This document shows, piece after piece, positions 14,502 to 15,358 of a stretch of DNA of 15,358 nt. A model generated the notes under the pieces. That model saw only the letters and a list, made by a program, of their open reading frames with translations, did no database searches and had not been told where the DNA came from. Where the stretch lies: NCBI GenBank assembly GCA_002346435.1, contig DDZT01000031.1, positions 1-15,358 on the forward strand. The letters are read 5' to 3'. Every line of letters begins with the position of its first letter. The first letter of the stretch is position 1. Source of the stretch: Anaerolineales bacterium UBA3001. Lineage in GTDB: Bacteria > Chloroflexota > Anaerolineae > Anaerolineales > UBA11657. The translations under genes were made by a program, and so were the position numbers.

Positions 14502-15358
14502 ATACATCTAACAATAGTGCAGAACCAACAGTTTATGAATTAAGTAGTCCAGGTCGCATTGGAGTAACTCTGCCAGAACCAGATGTTCCGATTGAAGAAT
14601 TGCCAACTGATATTATACGAGACGATTTAGATTTACCTGAATTAACACAGCTTGATGTAATACGTCATTTTCAAAGTCTGTCTCAATTAAATCATTCAAT
14701 AGACTCTGGTTTTTATCCTCTCGGTTCCTGCACTATGAAATACAATCCGCGTATCAACGAAGATGCAGCCCGCTTACCAGGATTTATGCATAGCCATCCC
14801 ATGCAAGATGTAAATACTGTGCAAGGGAATTTAGCTCTTATGTACGAATTACAGGAGTGGCTTAAGGAAATCGGAGGTTTCGCAGCAGTAACATTGCAGC
14901 CAGCTGCTGGTGCACACGGAGAGCTTACAGGAATAATGATGATGCGCGATTATCATCTGTCTCGTGGAGACAACACGCGCCGCAAGATATTAATCCCGGA
15001 CTCCGCACATGGCACCAATCCTGCCAGTACAACAATGAGTGGTTTAGAGGTTATCGAACTACCTTCGGATGCTAGAGGAAACGTCGACGTAGATGCTTTA
15101 AGGTCCGAATGCGGCGAAGATATTGTAGGACTGATGATAACCAATCCAAACACATTGGGGTTGTTTGAGGAACAAATTGAAGAAGTTGTAAAAATAGTAC
15201 GAGACTGTGGTGGGCTAATTTACGGAGATGGGGCAAACATGAATGCTCTTACAGGAATTGTAAGACCAGGCGACATTGGTTTTGACGTAATGCACTACAA
15301 TCTACACAAAACCTTTTCAACCCCACATGGAGGAGGCGGGCCTGGATCAGGACCAGTA
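14498..15358 (+). CDS. gcvPB: Glycine dehydrogenase (decarboxylating) subunit 2, 3'-truncated by window end
   Basis: This is the beta subunit of the P protein. It stays open for 287 codons to the last base, so its C-terminus lies outside the window. It reads 'SPGRIGVTLPEPDVP', 'HFQSLSQLNHSIDSGFYPLG' followed by SCTMKYNPR, 'LQPAAGAHGELTGIMMMRDY', 'PDSAHGTNPASTTMSGLEV' and 'YGDGANMNALTGIVRPGDIG'. 'MHYNLHKTFSTPHGGGGPGS' carries K271, which forms the PLP Schiff base. AGGAGA (14486-14491) sits 6 bases upstream of the ATG, inside the end of gcvPA. The 4-base ATGA overlap implies translational coupling and equal subunit amounts. Confidence 0.96.
   Translation, partial: MNTSNNSAEPTVYELSSPGRIGVTLPEPDVPIEELPTDIIRDDLDLPELTQLDVIRHFQSLSQLNHSIDSGFYPLGSCTMKYNPRINEDAARLPGFMHSHPMQDVNTVQGNLALMYELQEWLKEIGGFAAVTLQPAAGAHGELTGIMMMRDYHLSRGDNTRRKILIPDSAHGTNPASTTMSGLEVIELPSDARGNVDVDALRSECGEDIVGLMITNPNTLGLFEEQIEEVVKIVRDCGGLIYGDGANMNALTGIVRPGDIGFDVMHYNLHKTFSTPHGGGGPGSGPV

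Noticed and set aside
1..15358. CRISPR arrays, insertion sequences, tRNA or rRNA genes, attachment sites
   Set aside because: I saw no regularly spaced direct repeats, transposase or integrase motifs, or cloverleaf-like sequences anywhere in the window.

Overview
The window comes from an AT-rich bacterial genome. No rRNA, tRNA or CRISPR is visible, so taxonomy is indirect. Three features fit Chloroflexota (for example marine Dehalococcoidia or SAR202-type lineages): glycine dehydrogenase split into two subunits, a tandem glycine riboswitch, and a GT-C glycosyltransferase ending in a soluble 'SGEYKLGVGMYDFYTGERL'-type domain. This is a tentative inference. The standard genetic code fits every gene.

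Layout. (1) Positions 1-3746, + strand, are the end of a tightly packed surface-polysaccharide operon: a flippase C-terminus, a GT4 glycosyltransferase, an extended-SDR nucleotide-sugar enzyme and a WecC-type UDP-ManNAc dehydrogenase. Genes overlap or lie a few bases apart. (2) Positions 3750-9413 hold three large GT-C (GT39/ArnT/PMT-like) membrane glycosyltransferases. One is on the - strand and meets wecC tail to tail with a 3-base gap. Two paralogues lie in tandem on the + strand, diverging from the first across a 136-base spacer. (3) Positions 9418-11146, - strand, hold galE followed by a GT2 polyprenyl-phosphate sugar synthase-like enzyme, overlapping by 8 bases. (4) Positions 11200-12396, + strand, hold a second GT4 enzyme that diverges from galE. 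(5) From 12407 there is a sharp change to a housekeeping operon. It has a near-consensus sigma70-type promoter, a tandem glycine riboswitch and an intrinsic terminator whose stem invades the P1 stem of aptamer 2. These are followed by gcvH, gcvPA and gcvPB, the last cut by the window edge.

How the genes work together (inference). GalE, the SDR and the WecC-type enzyme supply UDP-sugars. The GT4 enzymes build a lipid-linked glycan on the cytoplasmic face, and the flippase exports it. The GT2 enzyme would charge polyprenyl phosphate with a sugar, and the three GT-C enzymes would use that donor on the outer face of the membrane. The gcv genes encode the H and P proteins of the glycine cleavage system and are switched by glycine.

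I found no clearly unprecedented system. The points most worth a second look are the degenerate second glycine aptamer wired to an intact terminator, the tandem GT-C pair in which one copy has lost most of its acidic DDE motif, and a strong galE promoter that would give an almost leaderless mRNA.
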